Assembly (NCBI GenBank): GCA_900771195.1 | Contig: CAAGMZ010000005.1 | Span: 1-64,000, forward strand | Source: Lachnospiraceae bacterium | GTDB taxonomy: Bacteria > Bacillota > Clostridia > Lachnospirales > Lachnospiraceae | DNA length: 64,000 nucleotides | Reading direction: 5' to 3' | In this document: positions 31,012 through 40,194 of the stretch, piece after piece | Layout of the letters: the number at the start of each line of letters is the position of its first letter | Position numbering within the stretch: the stretch's first letter is position 1 | Notes under the pieces: generated by a model | Seen by the model: the letters and a program-made list of their open reading frames with translations, nothing else | Told to the model about the DNA's origin: nothing | Database searches by the model: none | Made by a program: the position numbers and the translations under genes

Positions 31012-33090
31012 ATGGGCTCTGAGGAAGAGAACATAACACAGGGTACCGCTGTAAAAGCAAAATGGTACAACAATAAATTTTTTGGCAATCTGTGGGTAAG
31101 GCTGGCGCTTTACTCATTTTTGCTTAATATGATAATCGAGTCACTTAACAGACTTTCGGTTATAAAGATGTTCAGCCATCTTTTTACCAGTCCGCTTGTG
31201 TTTCTGTATAACACGCTTATGATTTTTTTTACTATGACATTTGTGGCATTTTTCAAAAAGCGAATTTTTGCCACATCCATAGTAACATTTGTGTGGCTCG
31301 TGCTTGGTGTGGTTAATTGTATTATAAGTGTCAACAGAAAAACGCCGTTTACGGCCCCTGATTTTCTGAATATTGCTGAAGGCTTCAGGATTATTGACCA
31401 TTACCTGAGCCCGTTCCTTATAGTTATGCTGATTATACTCGTTTTGGCAATAATAGCGGGAATTGTGTTTGCAGCGATAAAGTCACCTAAATATACAGGA
31501 AAGATAAATTTTCTGAAATGTGGTCTTATAAGTGCCGTATGCTTCGGGATTCTTTCGGTTTATACAATGCTCGGAAATGCAACGGGACTTCTTGCTCCCA
31601 ATTTTGGAAACATCCGTCAGGCGTACAGGGATTACGGCTTCGGGTACTGCTTTTCCAGCTCGATTTTTAAAATGGGAATAGACAAGCCCAAGGATTACTC
31701 CAAGGATAAGGTCAATGAGCTGATGGAAGAATTAAATACCACTGCTCCCACCATGTCTCCCACTGAGGAAAACCCCGGGCAGTCGGAACAGGAAACTCCC
31801 CAAGACGTGGAAAAGCCGGAAGAGAAGGACAGGCCTAATATTATCTTTGTTCAGCTGGAGTCACTTTTTGATCCGACGCTAATAAAGGGACTGGAATTTT
31901 CCGAGGACCCGATACCTAATCTGCGCGGGCTTTACAAGAACTATTCCAGCGGATACCTTTCGGTGCCTTCATTCGGCGCAGGTACTGCCAATACAGAATT
32001 TGAGGTCATAACAGGTATGAATCTTGATGACTTCGGACCCGGAGAATATCCGTACAAAACAGTTCTCCATAATAACGCATGCGAGTCTGTGGGCTATTAT
32101 CTGAAGGATTACGGATATACTATTAATGCCCTTCATGACAATGACGGTGATTTTTACCAGAGAAATACCGTATTCAGCAGGCTTGGGTTTGACACATTTA
32201 CGTCGATTGAGTACATTGAAAATTATGAGGAAACGCCTATCGGCTGGGCAAAAGACAAGTGCCTGACGGGTGAGATAACCGACATTCTGGACGGCAACAG
32301 CACTCCGGATTTCATTTATGCCATTTCAGTTCAGGGACATGGCGATTATCCTGAGGATACAAGCGGAATGGAGCTTCCCATAAAAGTCACTAATGATAAT
32401 GTTACCGGCATTCCTGTGGGATTTGAGTATTATGTGAACGAAGTACACGAGATGGATGAATTTGTCGGAGAACTTATATCGGTGCTTGGAAAGCGTGATG
32501 ACAAAAATGTTGTGGTATTTTACGGAGACCATCTTCCTACAATTGATGTTACTGATGATGACCTTGTAAACGGCAGTATTTTTCAGACTGAGTATGTTGT
32601 CTGGGATAATTTCGGTCTTGCGAAGGAAGATGCGGATTTGGAGGCCTTCCAGCTTTCAGCTTCGGTACTTGACAGGGTTGGAATGAAGGGCGGAATCATA
32701 CAGCAGTATCACATCAACAGCATGAATAACGATGATCAGGACAAATATCTTGAGGATCTGAGACTTTTGGAGTATGACATACTCTACGGCGAGTGCAATG
32801 CATATGATGGGGAGCTGCCCTATACGATAACCAATCTTAAGATGGGACATAAGAACATTACTATTGATGGAGCCAAAAACCTTCAGGGACACGCCGTGGT
32901 TACAGGCAAAAACTTCACAAAGAGCAGTGTTGCCATGGTTAACGGTAAGGAGGTATCCACCATATTCAACACCTCGGGCGAACTTATACTTGATGAATGC
33001 CAGCTTAATCCGGGCGACAGTATCACTGTCGTTCAGATGTCAGCGGAAGAAAATGTGCTGAGCAGTACAAGTATATATGTTTTCAGATAG
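31012..33090 (+). CDS. LTA synthase family sulfatase-like membrane enzyme
   Basis: 692 residues from ATG 31012 with GGGAGGA six bases upstream. Five N-terminal helices (about 25-190), an acidic Pro/Glu linker (about 245-272), and an extracellular sulfatase fold domain: metal-binding glutamate in FVQLESL (about 283), nucleophile threonine in GAGTANTEFE (about 325), VQGHGDYPED, and the FYGDHLP metal site. The last 90 residues form an extra beta domain (NITIDGAKNLQGHAVVTGKNF) resembling an IPT/TIG fold, which LtaS lacks. Probably polymerises glycerol phosphate or transfers it to a glycan or lipid. Confidence 0.9.
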   Translation: MGSEEENITQGTAVKAKWYNNKFFGNLWVRLALYSFLLNMIIESLNRLSVIKMFSHLFTSPLVFLYNTLMIFFTMTFVAFFKKRIFATSIVTFVWLVLGVVNCIISVNRKTPFTAPDFLNIAEGFRIIDHYLSPFLIVMLIILVLAIIAGIVFAAIKSPKYTGKINFLKCGLISAVCFGILSVYTMLGNATGLLAPNFGNIRQAYRDYGFGYCFSSSIFKMGIDKPKDYSKDKVNELMEELNTTAPTMSPTEENPGQSEQETPQDVEKPEEKDRPNIIFVQLESLFDPTLIKGLEFSEDPIPNLRGLYKNYSSGYLSVPSFGAGTANTEFEVITGMNLDDFGPGEYPYKTVLHNNACESVGYYLKDYGYTINALHDNDGDFYQRNTVFSRLGFDTFTSIEYIENYEETPIGWAKDKCLTGEITDILDGNSTPDFIYAISVQGHGDYPEDTSGMELPIKVTNDNVTGIPVGFEYYVNEVHEMDEFVGELISVLGKRDDKNVVVFYGDHLPTIDVTDDDLVNGSIFQTEYVVWDNFGLAKEDADLEAFQLSASVLDRVGMKGGIIQQYHINSMNNDDQDKYLEDLRLLEYDILYGECNAYDGELPYTITNLKMGHKNITIDGAKNLQGHAVVTGKNFTKSSVAMVNGKEVSTIFNTSGELILDECQLNPGDSITVVQMSAEENVLSSTSIYVFR

Positions 33091-33103
33091 GTAAAATAAA
33101 AGA

Positions 33104-33167
33104 GAGCTGTAAAATATTCGTCTGCCGGCGTGCATGGAAACCGCCGCAGAAAATCATTTTACAGCTC
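33104..33167. repeat. GCTGTAAAAT-family palindrome, short copy with reduced core
   Basis: GAGCTGTAAAAT...ATTTTACAGCTC ends with CTGCCGGCG/CGCCGCAG inside, 64 bp. It lies between the converging LTA-synthase-like and DUF6062 genes and could terminate both. Confidence 0.7.
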
Positions 33168-33193
33168 ATTTTGGTAAATGGTGTTTCCGGCAG

Positions 33194-33910
33194 CTATTTT
33201 TGCTCCAGAAATACTCCGTTGGTCTTTATCGTTCCTCTTATCAGTGAATCTTTTGCATTTTTCCATGGTTCATCATTATACCGGTAATCAAACTTATTGA
33301 TAAACCATTCTATATCGTCTCTTACGCGTTCCATATTGGTAATATAAAGTTCACCGGTTATATTTACGAATTCTTCCAGATCATTTCCCTTAAGAAACTG
33401 CGCGCACCGCTTTATCAGAAGGCTGTAATGCCTTGAACAGAAGCCCTTGCAGTTCCTGTATTTTTCCCTGAATTCCAAATCCGATTTCCACAGGAAAAAA
33501 ATGGTGTCAATATAACGGTCAAAAAAAGCATTGATTCTGTCACACACAAAGCACGACCTGTCGAGGTTGTCGAGGTATTTGATGGCAGGAAGCTCGGAAG
33601 CGCCTTTCTTGAGAATTTTGCCGGAACCGGTGGGCAGATTTCCCTTAAGGTCATTAATTGTCTTGTCAAAGTGGGTTTTCATCACCCATGCCATTCCAAG
33701 CCTGTTATCCTTGTGATACACCATTGCGATGTGTTTGTCGCAGAAGCCTGCCTCGTCAGTCATGGCGCGCGTGTCGTCCTCCATATAGCTTGGACCCATG
33801 GTGTAGTCTACGGCATCGTCCTCAAGCTTTTTGTGCATGGCACAGATGGGACACTCACAGTCTGCGGCAAAAGCATCATTGACAGGAATTGAGTATAATT
33901 GTTCTTTCAT
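33194..33910 (-). CDS. DUF6062 family cysteine-rich protein
   Basis: 238 residues from ATG 33910 with GGGAGG before it on the minus strand; the frame runs further upstream without a good start. Three pairs of Cys/His motifs (CECPICAMHKK, FCDKHIAM, CFVCDRI, FCSRHYSLL) suggest metal or iron-sulfur binding. No signal peptide. Function unknown; I recognise the family as DUF6062, common in Lachnospiraceae. It is transcribed away from a MocR-type regulator with which it shares a control region. Confidence 0.75.
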   Translation of the reverse strand: MKEQLYSIPVNDAFAADCECPICAMHKKLEDDAVDYTMGPSYMEDDTRAMTDEAGFCDKHIAMVYHKDNRLGMAWVMKTHFDKTINDLKGNLPTGSGKILKKGASELPAIKYLDNLDRSCFVCDRINAFFDRYIDTIFFLWKSDLEFREKYRNCKGFCSRHYSLLIKRCAQFLKGNDLEEFVNITGELYITNMERVRDDIEWFINKFDYRYNDEPWKNAKDSLIRGTIKTNGVFLEQK

Positions 33911-33937
33911 TTGAAACCTCCCGGAATTACTGGTTAC

Positions 33938-33988
33938 ATCATACCATATCCTGTATTGCTTGCACAAGCTGAATTAAAATGGTATGCT
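33938..33988. promoter_or_regulatory. Divergent control region with CATACCAT/ATGGTATG inverted repeat
   Basis: Plus strand: TTGCAC (33960-33965), 17 bases, TATGCT (33983-33988) toward the MocR gene. Minus strand: TTGTGC (33967-33962), 18 bases, TATGAT (33943-33938) toward the DUF6062 gene. The two promoters face each other and overlap. CATACCAT at 33940-33947 and its exact inverse ATGGTATG at 33979-33986 overlap both -10 boxes and are good candidate sites for the MocR protein. Confidence 0.5.
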
Positions 33989-34024
33989 TTATACAGATAA
34001 AAAATAATCGGAGGATGATGCCAG

Positions 34025-35416
34025 ATGAAGGAGCTTGCGATTTTTGTTGATACATCACTGCCGGTTCCGGCGTATGAACAGATATATTCTTTTATTAAAA
34101 AAGAAATAATAAGCGGAAGGCTTTCCAAGGGCACCAAGCTGCCGTCCACAAGGGAACTGGCAGATTATATGCAGTTCAGCAGAAGCACCATACTCATGGC
34201 CTATGAGCAGCTTATCGCCGAGGGTTACATAGAGTCAAGGACAAGGCGGGGATATTTCGTAACAGAGGTGGAGAAAGGGTTTGATGTCCGGGATGTGAAG
34301 AGCCCTCAGGAAAAAAGAGAGAGCCGGCAGGCCGGATATGAAACAGATTTTTCACCTGACGGTATTGAGGAGGATTTTTTTCCGTACAATGAATGGAGAA
34401 GGCTTGGCCATCAGGTTGTCGTAAGCGAGAACAGTGAACTTTTTAACAGTGGGGACCCTAAGGGCGACATAGGGCTTCGCATGCAGATAGCGCAGTATCT
34501 GGGAGAATCACGCGGCGTGCGGACCGATGCGGACCATATTGTGCTTGGTGCAGGCAATGAGAACATTCTCACGATTATCAGCATGCTTGTGGGTAAAGCT
34601 TTGTTTGCCATGGAAAATCCGGTGTACGGAAAGTCGTACAGGATAATCAAGAATCTCGGACATGATGTGCGCATGGTGGGAATTGATGAGTCCGGCATTG
34701 ATGTGAAGGAGCTTGAAGGTACGGCTGCCGATGTTGTCTATGTGACACCGTCACACCAGTATCCGCTCGGAACAATCATGAGCATATCAAGGCGGCTGGA
34801 GCTTATAGACTGGGCCTGCAGGGAAGAAGGGCGTTATATTATAGAAGATGATTACGACAGTGAATTCAGGTACCGTGGAAAACCGATTCCGTCTCTTCAG
34901 GGCAATGACCGCAACGGAAAGGTGATTTACATAGGCACCTTCTCTAAATCAATTTCGCCTGCACTTAGGATAAGCTATATGGTAATCCCCGAGGGACTTT
35001 ATGAGAAATATGAGGAATTGTCCTCGTTTATGGGTAATACGGTTTCGAGGATTGATCAGAAGACGGTGGAGCTTTTTATGAAAACCGGCGGATTTGAACG
35101 GCATCTTAACAGGATGAGAAAAATATACAAGAATAAGCATGAGGTCATGCTTACGGAGCTGAAAAAATGGAGCAGGACGACGGTTTCGGGTGAGAATGCA
35201 GGTGTCCATATGCTGGTTCACATCGATAATGGAAAAAGTGAGAAGGAGCTGGTGGAACTGGCCGGTGAAGCGGGAATCAGGGTTTATCCTCTGTCAGCGT
35301 ATTATAAAGGGCCTGCTGACTATAAAATACCGACAGTAATTCTGGGCTACGCAAGGCTGAGTCCGGAGCAGATTGAAAATGGACTCACAAAATTAAAGAA
35401 AGTGTGGAAAATATAA
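34025..35416 (+). CDS. MocR/PdxR-type regulator (GntR helix-turn-helix plus aminotransferase domain)
   Basis: 463 residues. N-terminal GntR winged helix (about 10-75, PAYEQIYSFIKKEIISGRLSKGTKLPSTRELADY), linker, then a fold-type I aminotransferase domain. The PLP lysine lies in IGTFSKSISPALR, with EDDYDSEFRYRG upstream in its usual place. MocR proteins bind PLP and often control PLP synthesis (PdxR) or amino acid genes; no pdxST or other target is next to it, but it faces the DUF6062 gene across a shared operator-like region. Confidence 0.88.
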   Translation: MKELAIFVDTSLPVPAYEQIYSFIKKEIISGRLSKGTKLPSTRELADYMQFSRSTILMAYEQLIAEGYIESRTRRGYFVTEVEKGFDVRDVKSPQEKRESRQAGYETDFSPDGIEEDFFPYNEWRRLGHQVVVSENSELFNSGDPKGDIGLRMQIAQYLGESRGVRTDADHIVLGAGNENILTIISMLVGKALFAMENPVYGKSYRIIKNLGHDVRMVGIDESGIDVKELEGTAADVVYVTPSHQYPLGTIMSISRRLELIDWACREEGRYIIEDDYDSEFRYRGKPIPSLQGNDRNGKVIYIGTFSKSISPALRISYMVIPEGLYEKYEELSSFMGNTVSRIDQKTVELFMKTGGFERHLNRMRKIYKNKHEVMLTELKKWSRTTVSGENAGVHMLVHIDNGKSEKELVELAGEAGIRVYPLSAYYKGPADYKIPTVILGYARLSPEQIENGLTKLKKVWKI

Positions 35417-35528
35417 CAGATATAAGATATAATGTATGTGAAGGTAATCAGCATTGCGACCGGACCGGTGACTGCGGTGACCGGCAGAAGGCAGCGCTGT
35501 TTTACGGTGCAGAGAAAGGAGACTTGTA

Positions 35529-36419
35529 ATGGTAGAGTACATATTGGGAAATTATCTGACCGAAACGGGCAGACTTACGGCAGAACAGTTAAATACTGTT
35601 ATTGCAAAGCAGGATGAAACCAGAGTCAAATTGGGGCTTCTTGCTGTGTCAGAGGGGATTATGACAGCGGAGCAGGCTGAACAGGTAAATAAGCTGCAGT
35701 CAGTCATGGATAAGAGATTCGGAGATATTGCCGTGTCAAAGGGCTTCCTTACGGAGGAACAGATTGATAATCTGTTAAAGAAGCAGGGAAATGCTTATCT
35801 TTCATTTGCACAGGCGCTCGTGGATTTGGAATATCTGAATATGCAGGAGTTAGACGAGATGTTAGAGGGCTTCAGGAATGCACACAGTTTTTCCAAGTCA
35901 GATATGGAGGATATTAAGAGCGATGAGCCTGAGAGAATTGTTCCGCTCTTTATTCCCGGAGAAGCGATGGCTTACAAGGATTTGATAGGTATATTGATAA
36001 GGACACTTATACGTCGTGTAGACAGACATGCATATATGGAAAAAGCTGTTGTTGCGGACAAAATAACGGTGGACAAAGCGGTATTCCAGGACATCAGGGA
36101 TTTTTCAAGTCCGGCAGAAGGATTTACATCATTAAAAACAGGATTTATCGAGGAAAACGGTGCACTCCGTGATATTGTTTCCGGCTTCTGTAAGATGGAT
36201 GAGCTGGACGAGGAGGACATGCTTGATGGCGCAGGAGAATTCCTTAACTGTGTCAATGGTCTGTACGCATCGGCAATCAGCAGGAAGGGTACAGATTCCG
36301 AATTGATGCCGCCTGTCATATCGGGGGGGGACGAAATTATCGCTGAAGGAGCAATCTGTAAGGTTCCTGTATGCATAAAGGATAAAAAATCATTTTTTGT
36401 GGTTATCGGATACAAATAG
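35529..36419 (+). CDS. MshEN-like / CheX-like fusion protein
   Basis: 296 residues. The N-terminal 110 residues hold two or three helical repeats of the type found in the MshEN/GspE N-terminal domain (KLGLLAVSEGIMTAEQAEQVNKLQ and RFGDIAVSKGFLTEEQIDNLLKKQ), a fold that in some ATPases binds cyclic di-GMP. The C-terminal part (about 135-296) is CheC/CheX-like: the phosphatase signature D-x3-E-x2-N appears as DGAGEFLN, with prolines 21-22 residues later. The next gene, 13 bases on, is cheY-like, which fits a CheY-phosphate phosphatase. GTG or ATG use upstream is unclear; AAAGGAG supports ATG 35529. Confidence 0.72.
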   Translation: MVEYILGNYLTETGRLTAEQLNTVIAKQDETRVKLGLLAVSEGIMTAEQAEQVNKLQSVMDKRFGDIAVSKGFLTEEQIDNLLKKQGNAYLSFAQALVDLEYLNMQELDEMLEGFRNAHSFSKSDMEDIKSDEPERIVPLFIPGEAMAYKDLIGILIRTLIRRVDRHAYMEKAVVADKITVDKAVFQDIRDFSSPAEGFTSLKTGFIEENGALRDIVSGFCKMDELDEEDMLDGAGEFLNCVNGLYASAISRKGTDSELMPPVISGGDEIIAEGAICKVPVCIKDKKSFFVVIGYK

Positions 36420-36432
36420 GGAGGAATAGTGT

Positions 36433-36795
36433 ATGAGCAAGGTACTGATGGTAGACGATTCCAGAATGTCAAGAAAGATGCTGAGGGAGATTCTGGAGAA
36501 AGCGGGATATGAGGTTGCAGGTGAGGCTTCCAACGGAGTTGAGGGATTGGAGCAGTATAAATCACTAAAGCCGGATGTGGTGACAATGGATATCACGATG
36601 CCCGAGATGGACGGAATAGCATGCTTGACTGAAATCAAGAAGGAAAATCCTGACGCAAAGGTAATTATGGTAACTGCGGCCGGCCAGTCATCCAAGCTGG
36701 TAGAGGCATTGAAGCTCGGCGCATCCGAATTTATCTGCAAGCCTTATGAACCGGAGCAGATTCTGAATGCATTGAAAGAGGTTACTAAAGAATAG
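36433..36795 (+). CDS. CheY-like single-domain response regulator
   Basis: 120 residues, a receiver domain only. Acidic pocket Asp-Asp (VDDSRMSRKM), phosphoacceptor aspartate in VVTMDITMPEMDG (about residue 54), threonine in VMVTAAGQ, and lysine-proline in ICKPYEP. No output domain. Co-transcribed with the CheX-like fusion protein. There are no flagellar or chemoreceptor genes nearby, so its partner may lie elsewhere or the pair may govern another motility or secretion machine. Confidence 0.93.
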   Translation: MSKVLMVDDSRMSRKMLREILEKAGYEVAGEASNGVEGLEQYKSLKPDVVTMDITMPEMDGIACLTEIKKENPDAKVIMVTAAGQSSKLVEALKLGASEFICKPYEPEQILNALKEVTKE

Positions 36796-36810
36796 ATAAA
36801 TAGATAGTAT

Positions 36811-36839
36811 AAAATACCCGTCCGGCGGACGGGTATTTT
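36811..36839 (+). terminator. Terminator after cheY-like gene
   Basis: AAAATACCCGTCC/GGACGGGTATTTT stem, nearly perfect, ending in a T-run; symmetrical, so it may also serve the converging small gene at 36868-37110. Confidence 0.85.
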
Positions 36840-36867
36840 CTTAAATCTTATTCAGACAGCTTCAGAA

Positions 36868-37110
36868 TTAATTCTCAGCATCGTCCTCTGCATCTTCCGG
36901 AGCCTTGTCTTCTGCGGCTTCAGCATTGATGTTAACATAGGAACGTGTATCTTCATCGTCGTCATCAGAAAAATCATCATCATAATCTTCGTCGAAATCA
37001 CCAGCCTCGGCGTCCTTCTTTTCCTGATACTTGTTATAAAGGAAGAGACCTCCCGCTACACCTGCGCCGATTGCGGCAGCAGTACCTAGAAATTTAAAAA
37101 ACTTTTTCAT
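36868..37110 (-). CDS. Small membrane-anchored acidic protein
   Basis: 80 residues. Basic N-terminus (MKKFFKF), one helix with glycine motifs (GTAAAIGAGVAGGLFLYNKY), then a strongly acidic tail rich in Asp and Glu. Function unknown. Good RBS (AAAGGAG) on the minus strand. Similar short YtxH-like proteins exist in many Firmicutes. Confidence 0.72.
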   Translation of the reverse strand: MKKFFKFLGTAAAIGAGVAGGLFLYNKYQEKKDAEAGDFDEDYDDDFSDDDDEDTRSYVNINAEAAEDKAPEDAEDDAEN

Positions 37111-37223
37111 AGCACTTCTCCTTTCAAAAAACTATTTATTATTCTAATACAAAATGATAGAATTGAAAAGTGCAAAAGTGATATTTTAATAAAAAATTTA
37201 GACTTTTTTGGGAAAGGATACGG

Positions 37224-38081
37224 ATGATGAATATTGACAGGGCAGGCGGCAATACAATAGTAAATGGCATCAGTGATTTTCTCCTGAGTCAGACGCTTGA
37301 GTGCGGACAATGTTTTCATTTTATTAAAAATAATGAAGAAGATTATTTGATATCGGCTATGGGCAGATGCCTTCACGTAAGTCAGGAAGGCGACAGGCTT
37401 ACTTTTTACGACACGGAGCCCAAAGAGTATGAGGGTGTGTGGAAGCACTATTTTGACCTGGACAGGGATTATGGGAAGATAAAGGAGGCTCTTCTTGAGA
37501 AGGACGACACGTTGAAGCCGGCAATTGACGATATGTGGGGAGTGCGCATACTGAATCAGGATTTTTTTGAAACGCTCATTTCTTTTATAATATCCCAGAA
37601 TCAGCAGATTCCCAGAATAAAACAGATTGTCGCCCGCATATCATGTAATTACGGTAAAAAATACAGCGACGATATATATGGTTTTCCGGATGCGGATGAG
37701 ATACTGGCAGCCGGAGAGGCCGGCATCAAGGAGTGCAAGGCGGGTTTCAGGGCCCCGTACATAATAGATGCATGTAACAAGTATAAGGATAAAACAATTC
37801 AGGAAGAAAGGCTACGGACAGAGGATTACGCAGGCTGCATTTCTGAACTCAAGCTTATTAAGGGCGTTGGCGATAAGGTTGCCAACTGTGTTGCACTCTT
37901 TTCGCTGGAAAGGCGCAATGCTTTTCCGGTTGATGTATGGATAAAGCGTATTATGGAAAATATTTATTTTGGAAAAGAAACGTCCATTCCTGCAATACAG
38001 GAGCTTGCTGCGGAGAAATTCGGTGAATACGGCGGGTATGCGCAGCAGTATCTTTTCTGCCTTGCAAGGAAGCAAAAATAA
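37224..38081 (+). CDS. ogg: 8-oxoguanine DNA glycosylase / AP lyase (OGG1 type)
   Basis: 285 residues. N-terminal OGG-type beta domain (about 1-105, QTLECGQCFHF), then a helix-hairpin-helix-GPD domain: LKLIKGVGDKVANCVALFSL with the catalytic lysine (GVGDKVA) and, 20 residues on, the catalytic aspartate in FPVDVWIKRIM. The enzyme excises 8-oxoguanine opposite C. Alone in its direction, between the small acidic protein gene and groESL. Confidence 0.88.
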   Translation: MMNIDRAGGNTIVNGISDFLLSQTLECGQCFHFIKNNEEDYLISAMGRCLHVSQEGDRLTFYDTEPKEYEGVWKHYFDLDRDYGKIKEALLEKDDTLKPAIDDMWGVRILNQDFFETLISFIISQNQQIPRIKQIVARISCNYGKKYSDDIYGFPDADEILAAGEAGIKECKAGFRAPYIIDACNKYKDKTIQEERLRTEDYAGCISELKLIKGVGDKVANCVALFSLERRNAFPVDVWIKRIMENIYFGKETSIPAIQELAAEKFGEYGGYAQQYLFCLARKQK

Positions 38082-38165
38082 GAGAAAAAATTAGTATTAG
38101 AGAGAAAACAACATATTTTTTGACAAATATGGATGATTTTGCTAAAATTCATTCTGAAAACAGGG

Positions 38166-38194
38166 TTGCTAATATACCCCCAATTGACTAATAT
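38166..38194 (+). promoter_or_regulatory. groESL promoter
   Basis: TTGCTA (38166-38171), 17 bases, TAATAT (38189-38194), directly upstream of the CIRCE operator. Confidence 0.6.
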
Positions 38195-38205
38195 ATAGTC
38201 AACGG

Positions 38206-38232
38206 TTAGCACTCAATTTGAGTGAGTGCTAA
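38206..38232. promoter_or_regulatory. CIRCE operator (HrcA binding site)
   Basis: TTAGCACTC, nine bases, GAGTGCTAA: an exact match to the CIRCE consensus. HrcA represses groESL from this site until heat shock. It lies just after the predicted start of transcription. Confidence 0.97.
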
Positions 38233-38261
38233 TAAATAGAAAAGTCAGGAGGATAATTACA

Positions 38262-38546
38262 ATGAGATTAGTACCATTAGGAGACAGAGTAGTTTTGAAG
38301 CAGATTATAGCTGAGGAGACAACCAAGTCAGGCATCGTTCTTCCCGGTCAGGCTAAAGAAAAACCGCAGCAAGCTGAAGTTGTAGCAGTCGGCCCCGGCA
38401 AGACAGAGGACGGCAAGGAAGTTAAGATGGAAGTTACTGTAGGACAGAAGGTTATTTTTTCAGAGTATGCAGGAACCAAGGTAAAGCTTGACGATGAAGA
38501 GTATATAGTAGTTAAGCAGAGCGATATACTTGCAGTAATTGAATAA
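38262..38546 (+). CDS. groES: Co-chaperonin GroES
   Basis: 94 residues from ATG 38262 with AGGAGG before it; an earlier in-frame start would lie inside the CIRCE element. RLVPLGDRVVLKQ N-terminus, mobile loop EETTKSGIVLPGQAKEKPQQAEVVAVGPG, and the roof region. Forms the heptameric lid of GroEL. First gene of the HrcA-controlled operon. Confidence 0.97.
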   Translation: MRLVPLGDRVVLKQIIAEETTKSGIVLPGQAKEKPQQAEVVAVGPGKTEDGKEVKMEVTVGQKVIFSEYAGTKVKLDDEEYIVVKQSDILAVIE

Positions 38547-38568
38547 TTTATCAGGAGGCAGATTAATC

Positions 38569-40194
38569 ATGGCAAAGGAAATTAAATACGGAGCAGAAGC
38601 CAGAGAAGCACTTTGTGAGGGCGTTAACAAGCTGGCAAATACAGTAAGGGTTACACTTGGACCTAAAGGAAGAAATGTTGTTTTGGATAAATCATACGGC
38701 GCACCCCTTATCACCAACGATGGTGTGACGATTGCAAAGGAAATTGAGCTTAAGGATCCCTTTGAGAACATGGGTGCACAGCTTGTCAAAGAGGTTGCTA
38801 CGAAGACCAACGATGTTGCAGGTGATGGTACCACAACAGCAACAGTTCTTGCACAGGCAATGGTTGATGAAGGTGTTAAGAACCTTGCAGCGGGCGCTAA
38901 CCCTATCATTCTCAGAAAAGGTATGAAGAAGGCTACAGATTGTGCAGTTGAGGCAATTGCCAAGATGAGCTCAAAGGTAACCGGTAAGGAACAGATTGCA
39001 AAGGTTGCTTCTATTTCAGCCGGCGACGAGGAAGTAGGACAGCTTGTTGCAGATGCAATGGAGAAGGTTTCCAACGACGGTGTTATCACTATCGAGGAAT
39101 CAAAGACAATGAAGACAGAGCTTGATGTCGTTGAAGGTATGCAGTTCGACAGAGGCTATGTATCAGCATATATGGCAACGGATATGGATAAGATGGAGGC
39201 AGTTCTTGACAATCCTTATATCCTTATCACAGATAAGAAGATATCCAACATTCAGGAGATTCTTCCTCTTCTTGAGCAGATTGTACAGAGCGGTTCAAGA
39301 CTTCTCATCATCGCTGAGGATGTTGAAGGTGAGGCTCTTACAACACTTATTGTCAATAAGCTTCGCGGAACATTCAATGTTGCAGCTGTAAAGGCTCCCG
39401 GATATGGCGACAGACGTAAAGAAATGCTTCAGGATATTGCAGTTCTTACAGGCGGTCAGGTTATTTCTTCAGACCTTGGACTTGAACTTAAGGACACCAC
39501 AATGGACCAGCTTGGCCGTGCTAAATCAGTCAAGGTTCAGAAAGAGAACACAGTCATTGTTGACGGTGCAGGAGATAAGGAAGCCATTCAGGCTCGTATT
39601 GCACAGATTAAGGCTCAGATTGCCGAGACTACATCTGATTTTGATAAGGAGAAATTACAGGAGAGACTTGCAAAGCTTTCAGGCGGCGTAGCAGTTATCC
39701 GTGTCGGTGCAGCTACCGAGACAGAGATGAAGGAGAATAAGCTTCGTCTTGAGGATGCTCTTGCAGCTACAAAGGCAGCTGTTGAAGAAGGTATAATCGC
39801 AGGCGGCGGTTCAGCATACATCCACGCTTCCAAGGAGGTTGCAAAGCTTGCTGAGACTCTTACAGGTGATGAAAAGACAGGTGCTAACCTTATTCTTAAG
39901 GCTCTTGAAGCTCCTCTCTACCACATTGCCAATAATGCAGGCCTTGAGGGCGCAGTAATCATCAACAAGGTTAAAGAGTCTTCCGTTGGAACAGGCTTTG
40001 ATGCCCTCCATGAGGAGTATGTAGATATGGTTCAGGCCGGAATACTTGATCCTGCCAAGGTTACAAGAAGTGCACTGCAGAATGCAACAAGCGTAGCATC
40101 CACACTTCTTACTACAGAATCAGTAGTAGCCGATATCAAAGAACCCGCTCCCGCAGTACCCGCAGGTGGCCCGGGAATGGATGGAATGATGTGA
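38569..40194 (+). CDS. groEL: Chaperonin GroEL
   Basis: 541 residues from ATG 38569 with AGGAGG before it. Typical opening MAKEIKYGAEAREAL, ATP site GDGTTTATVLAQA, apical domain, and the glycine/methionine tail GGPGMDGMM. Forms 14-mer folding chambers with GroES. Codon use is biased to optimal codons as for a highly expressed gene. A strong terminator follows within 20 bases. Confidence 0.98.
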   Translation: MAKEIKYGAEAREALCEGVNKLANTVRVTLGPKGRNVVLDKSYGAPLITNDGVTIAKEIELKDPFENMGAQLVKEVATKTNDVAGDGTTTATVLAQAMVDEGVKNLAAGANPIILRKGMKKATDCAVEAIAKMSSKVTGKEQIAKVASISAGDEEVGQLVADAMEKVSNDGVITIEESKTMKTELDVVEGMQFDRGYVSAYMATDMDKMEAVLDNPYILITDKKISNIQEILPLLEQIVQSGSRLLIIAEDVEGEALTTLIVNKLRGTFNVAAVKAPGYGDRRKEMLQDIAVLTGGQVISSDLGLELKDTTMDQLGRAKSVKVQKENTVIVDGAGDKEAIQARIAQIKAQIAETTSDFDKEKLQERLAKLSGGVAVIRVGAATETEMKENKLRLEDALAATKAAVEEGIIAGGGSAYIHASKEVAKLAETLTGDEKTGANLILKALEAPLYHIANNAGLEGAVIINKVKESSVGTGFDALHEEYVDMVQAGILDPAKVTRSALQNATSVASTLLTTESVVADIKEPAPAVPAGGPGMDGMM

